Assembly: GCA_934277695.1 (NCBI GenBank)
Contig: CAKQVG010000003.1
Location: forward strand, 185,110-249,109
Source: CAG-238 sp934277695
GTDB lineage: Bacteria; Bacillota; Clostridia; Peptostreptococcales; Anaerovoracaceae
Direction of reading: 5' to 3'
DNA length: 64,000 nucleotides
Below, one piece after another: positions 62,360-64,000 of this stretch. Numbering within the stretch: position 1 is the stretch's first letter; each line of letters begins with the position of its first letter. A program made the position numbers and the translations under genes. The notes under the pieces were generated by a model that was given only the letters and a program-made list of their open reading frames with translations, was not told the DNA's origin and made no database searches.

Positions 62360-62857
62360 TTATTGATTTCCTTCGCTTATGACTCTTCTGATTTCCGTTT
62401 CAATGCTGTCCGGGTCGTCCGCCGCAATCAGGCACACATAGTTTCCCTGCACGATGACCCTTGCATTATCAAGTTTATACACTTCTTCCAGTTTATATCC
62501 GCTGAACTTGCTCGTCCGTTCCGCAATTCTGTCTTGGAGCTTGCTCTGTGCGATGGAAACATCTTCGTTTTTCTTCATATGAAGCACCGAAACTTCATCG
62601 GCTGTGCCTCCTGCAGCCGTCTGAAGAATCGCTCCGTCGTCGACCATGTCATACTGCACGCCGTACAGATTGCTGAAGCTTTCGTCGTAGGCTTCCTCGC
62701 CGTAGCTGTACCACTCGTCAAAGCTTCCTTCCGGCGTAATGTCCTTGCATGCCTTGACGATGTCCACGCATTTCACCTTGTCATTGCTTCCGCCGCAGGC
62801 TGTAAAGACTGAAATTGTCAAAATAAGTGCCAAAATAAATGCTGTTTTCTTTTTCAA
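62360..62857 (-). CDS. DUF4358-type lipoprotein
   Basis: 166 aa from a TTG at 62857 that follows AAAGGGGGAAG. The signal peptide KKKTAFILALILTISVFTAC ends in a lipobox (FTAC-GG), so the mature protein is lipid-anchored. The fold region (FSNLYGVQYDMVDDGAIL, MKKNEDVSIAQSKLQDRI) fits DUF4358 proteins found with MBOAT/transglutaminase clusters. A role in surface polymer acylation is inferred. Confidence 0.82.
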   Translation of the reverse strand: MKKKTAFILALILTISVFTACGGSNDKVKCVDIVKACKDITPEGSFDEWYSYGEEAYDESFSNLYGVQYDMVDDGAILQTAAGGTADEVSVLHMKKNEDVSIAQSKLQDRIAERTSKFSGYKLEEVYKLDNARVIVQGNYVCLIAADDPDSIETEIRRVISEGNQ

Positions 62858-63390
62858 ATTGCTTCCCCCTTTTGCTTTTGCAGCGGTTGCTTCTGCTTTC
62901 GCTGTTGTAATCTTTATTCTACCATATTTGACGCCAAAGTATAGCAAAAAGTTTCGCCGGGCATAAAAAACCTGCCCGCTCTAGGCTCAGAATTTCCTCC
63001 GGGCGGAAAAAGCCTCCGGGGCCGGCCCGTGCAGGCGAAAATTACATTAAAATGACCTTTTCAGGGGCAAAAATATAGTCGAATTTTACTTTTAGTACAT
63101 TTTTTTGTGTTGAGGGGGGCTGGAAGGCTATGGAAGATATTCGAAAATCTATATTTTGTACAATTGTAATGCGACGCACTATATATGGTATTGTGCGAAA
63201 TGTGCACACACAGCAAATGTTAATAAACGGAAGCATTCGTTATATAAAATGCCCAAAAAAGGCAAAAAAATATAATTTTCGCATGAACCCATATTTTTCC
63301 TGTCCGGAATTGAGGGTCAAGGTCTGGCGCGGCCCGCCAAAGGTTGCAAATAGAGAGCATATATTCGCGGCCCGGCTACGCAGTTTCGCC
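62858..63390. other. Intergenic region with GC-rich hairpins and a repeated motif; no gene supported
   Basis: An extended -10 (TGCTATACT, minus strand, about 62938-62946) may drive the lipoprotein gene. The motif GTTTCGCCG-N-GCATAAAAAAC occurs near 62950 and again near 63384. Several small plus-strand frames here lack ribosome sites and family-like sequence. Confidence 0.5.
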
Positions 63391-63437
63391 GTGCATAAAA
63401 AACGACTCCTCGGACATGATGTCTGCGAGAAGCCGCC
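63391..63437 (-). terminator. Terminator of the tRNA operon
   Basis: Minus strand: CGGCTTCTCG pairs with CGAGGAGTCG using wobbles, followed by TTTTTTA. It is ten bases past tRNA-Phe. Confidence 0.7.
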
Positions 63438-63446
63438 TTATCATTA

Positions 63447-63522
63447 TGGTGCCCACTTCCGGAATCGAACCAGAGACACGGGGATTTTCAGTCCCCTGCT
63501 CTACCTACTGAGCTAAATGGGC
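63447..63522 (-). tRNA. tRNA-Phe (GAA)
   Basis: 76 nt with encoded CCA; anticodon loop CTGAAAA; acceptor GCCCATT/AGTGGGC. Confidence 0.96.
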
Positions 63523-63543
63523 ATATTCTTATCAAATTGTAAA

Positions 63544-63620
63544 TGGTGGGCCTTCAGGGACTTGAACCCGGGACCTGCCGGTTATGAGCCGGATGCTCTG
63601 ACCAACTGAGCTAAAGGCCC
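63544..63620 (-). tRNA. tRNA with CAU anticodon, probably tRNA-Ile2 (lysidine)
   Basis: 77 nt with encoded CCA; loop CTCATAA. The acceptor GGGCCTT gives C4-G69 and C5-G68, features used by TilS to recognise tRNA-Ile2, and the sequence resembles Bacillus tRNA-Ile2 more than elongator tRNA-Met. Elongator Met remains possible. Confidence 0.9.
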
Positions 63621-63632
63621 GTATTAAGTTAG

Positions 63633-63709
63633 TGGTCGGGGTGGCAGGATTTGAACCCGCGGCCCACTGGTCCCAAACCAGTTGCGCTACCAAACTGCGC
63701 TACACCCCG
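63633..63709 (-). tRNA. tRNA-Pro (TGG)
   Basis: 77 nt with encoded CCA; anticodon loop TTTGGGA; acceptor CGGGGTG/CACCCCG. Confidence 0.96.
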
Positions 63710-63724
63710 ATATTAAAAACAAAT

Positions 63725-63800
63725 TGGCAGGGGCAGTAGGAATCGAACCCACGGCACGCGGTTTTGGAGACCGCTGCTCTACCAGCTGAGCTATACCCCT
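63725..63800 (-). tRNA. tRNA-Trp (CCA)
   Basis: 76 nt; anticodon loop CTCCAAA; acceptor AGGGGTA with G discriminator and encoded CCA. Confidence 0.96.
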
Positions 63801-63806
63801 GAATTA

Positions 63807-63898
63807 TGGCGGAGAAGATGGGATTCGAACCCATGCTGCCCTATACGAACACTAACGGTTTAGCAAACCGTCCTCTTCAGCCACTTGAGTACTTCTCC
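63807..63898 (-). tRNA. tRNA-Ser (GCT)
   Basis: 92 nt with a long variable arm and encoded CCA; anticodon loop TTTGCTAAA, anticodon GCT for AGC/AGU codons. Confidence 0.95.
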
Positions 63899-63913
63899 TC
63901 GCTGAAATTATTA

Positions 63914-64000
63914 TGGCGGAGAGGGTGGGATTCGAACCCACGGCCCCTTTCGGAGTCACCGGTTTTCAAGACCGGCTCCTTAAACCACTCGGACACCTCT
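63914..64000 (-). tRNA. tRNA-Ser (TGA), 5'-partial at window edge
   Basis: Anticodon loop CTTGAAA (TGA), long variable arm, encoded CCA. The first bases of the acceptor stem lie just outside the window. Confidence 0.92.

Overview
The window looks like a chromosomal segment of a low-to-mid GC Clostridia-type Bacillota. Evidence: Gram-positive operon orders (priA-def-fmt-rsmB-PP2C), strong AAGGAGG-type ribosome sites, TTG starts, a type II-A CRISPR system with csn2, meso-DAP/lysine genes, AsnA, a sigma-54 regulator family common in anaerobic Clostridia, and CCA-encoding tRNAs. A species cannot be named from sequence alone.

Layout. 1-7.8 kb: housekeeping genes on the minus strand (PP2C phosphatase, rsmB, Zn-peptidase, fmt, def, priA, asnA, queH). 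7.9-17.8 kb: radical SAM protein, MgtC-like protein, secreted cell-wall hydrolase-like protein, tdk, dapF, DppA-type peptidase, lysA, and a sigma-54 activator. A GG-N10-GC promoter lies between the activator and lysA. 17.9-21.7 kb: tRNA-Ala, a 5'-truncated vWA gene, a macrodomain-HTH fusion, AIM24- and YccF-family genes, and small ORFs. 21.9-29.1 kb: a complete type II-A CRISPR-Cas locus (16 repeats, 15 spacers, csn2-cas2-cas1-cas9, divergent tracrRNA). 29.2-34.5 kb: WYL regulator, MATE exporter, lysophospholipase-like hydrolase, an unusual PriA-N-terminus-like membrane protein, and an ADP-ribosylglycohydrolase. 34.5-54.2 kb: an AT-rich defence island. It holds an HNH nuclease with a methyltransferase, a PD-(D/E)XK nuclease, a deleted nuclease, QatABCD (qatA and qatC each frameshifted at a homopolymer), a three-gene restriction-modification module with a split methylase, Gabija (gajAB), and several unknown small genes. 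54.4-62.9 kb: YHYH/Fn3 secreted protein, small membrane proteins, XRE-membrane regulator, and a minus-strand cell-surface O-acylation cluster (DUF4358 lipoprotein, transglutaminase-like, MBOAT, DHHW). 63.4-64 kb: six tRNA genes on the minus strand.

How it works together. The central 32 kb is a stack of anti-phage systems. CRISPR spacers 6 and 7 are near-identical, and all five of their differences fall in one codon position and are synonymous in one frame. That frame reads PFYFDEVLP, which matches the conserved start of the gokushovirus (Microviridae) major capsid protein, so the array appears to record repeated encounters with small ssDNA phages. The leader RNA carries a 14-nt complement of the repeat, which could favour processing of the newest crRNA. 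Candidate unexplained elements are four tandem perfect hairpins before the HNH gene, a plus-strand structured RNA candidate with a terminator next to qatA, and the HNH-methyltransferase-ADP-ribosylglycohydrolase overlapping unit.
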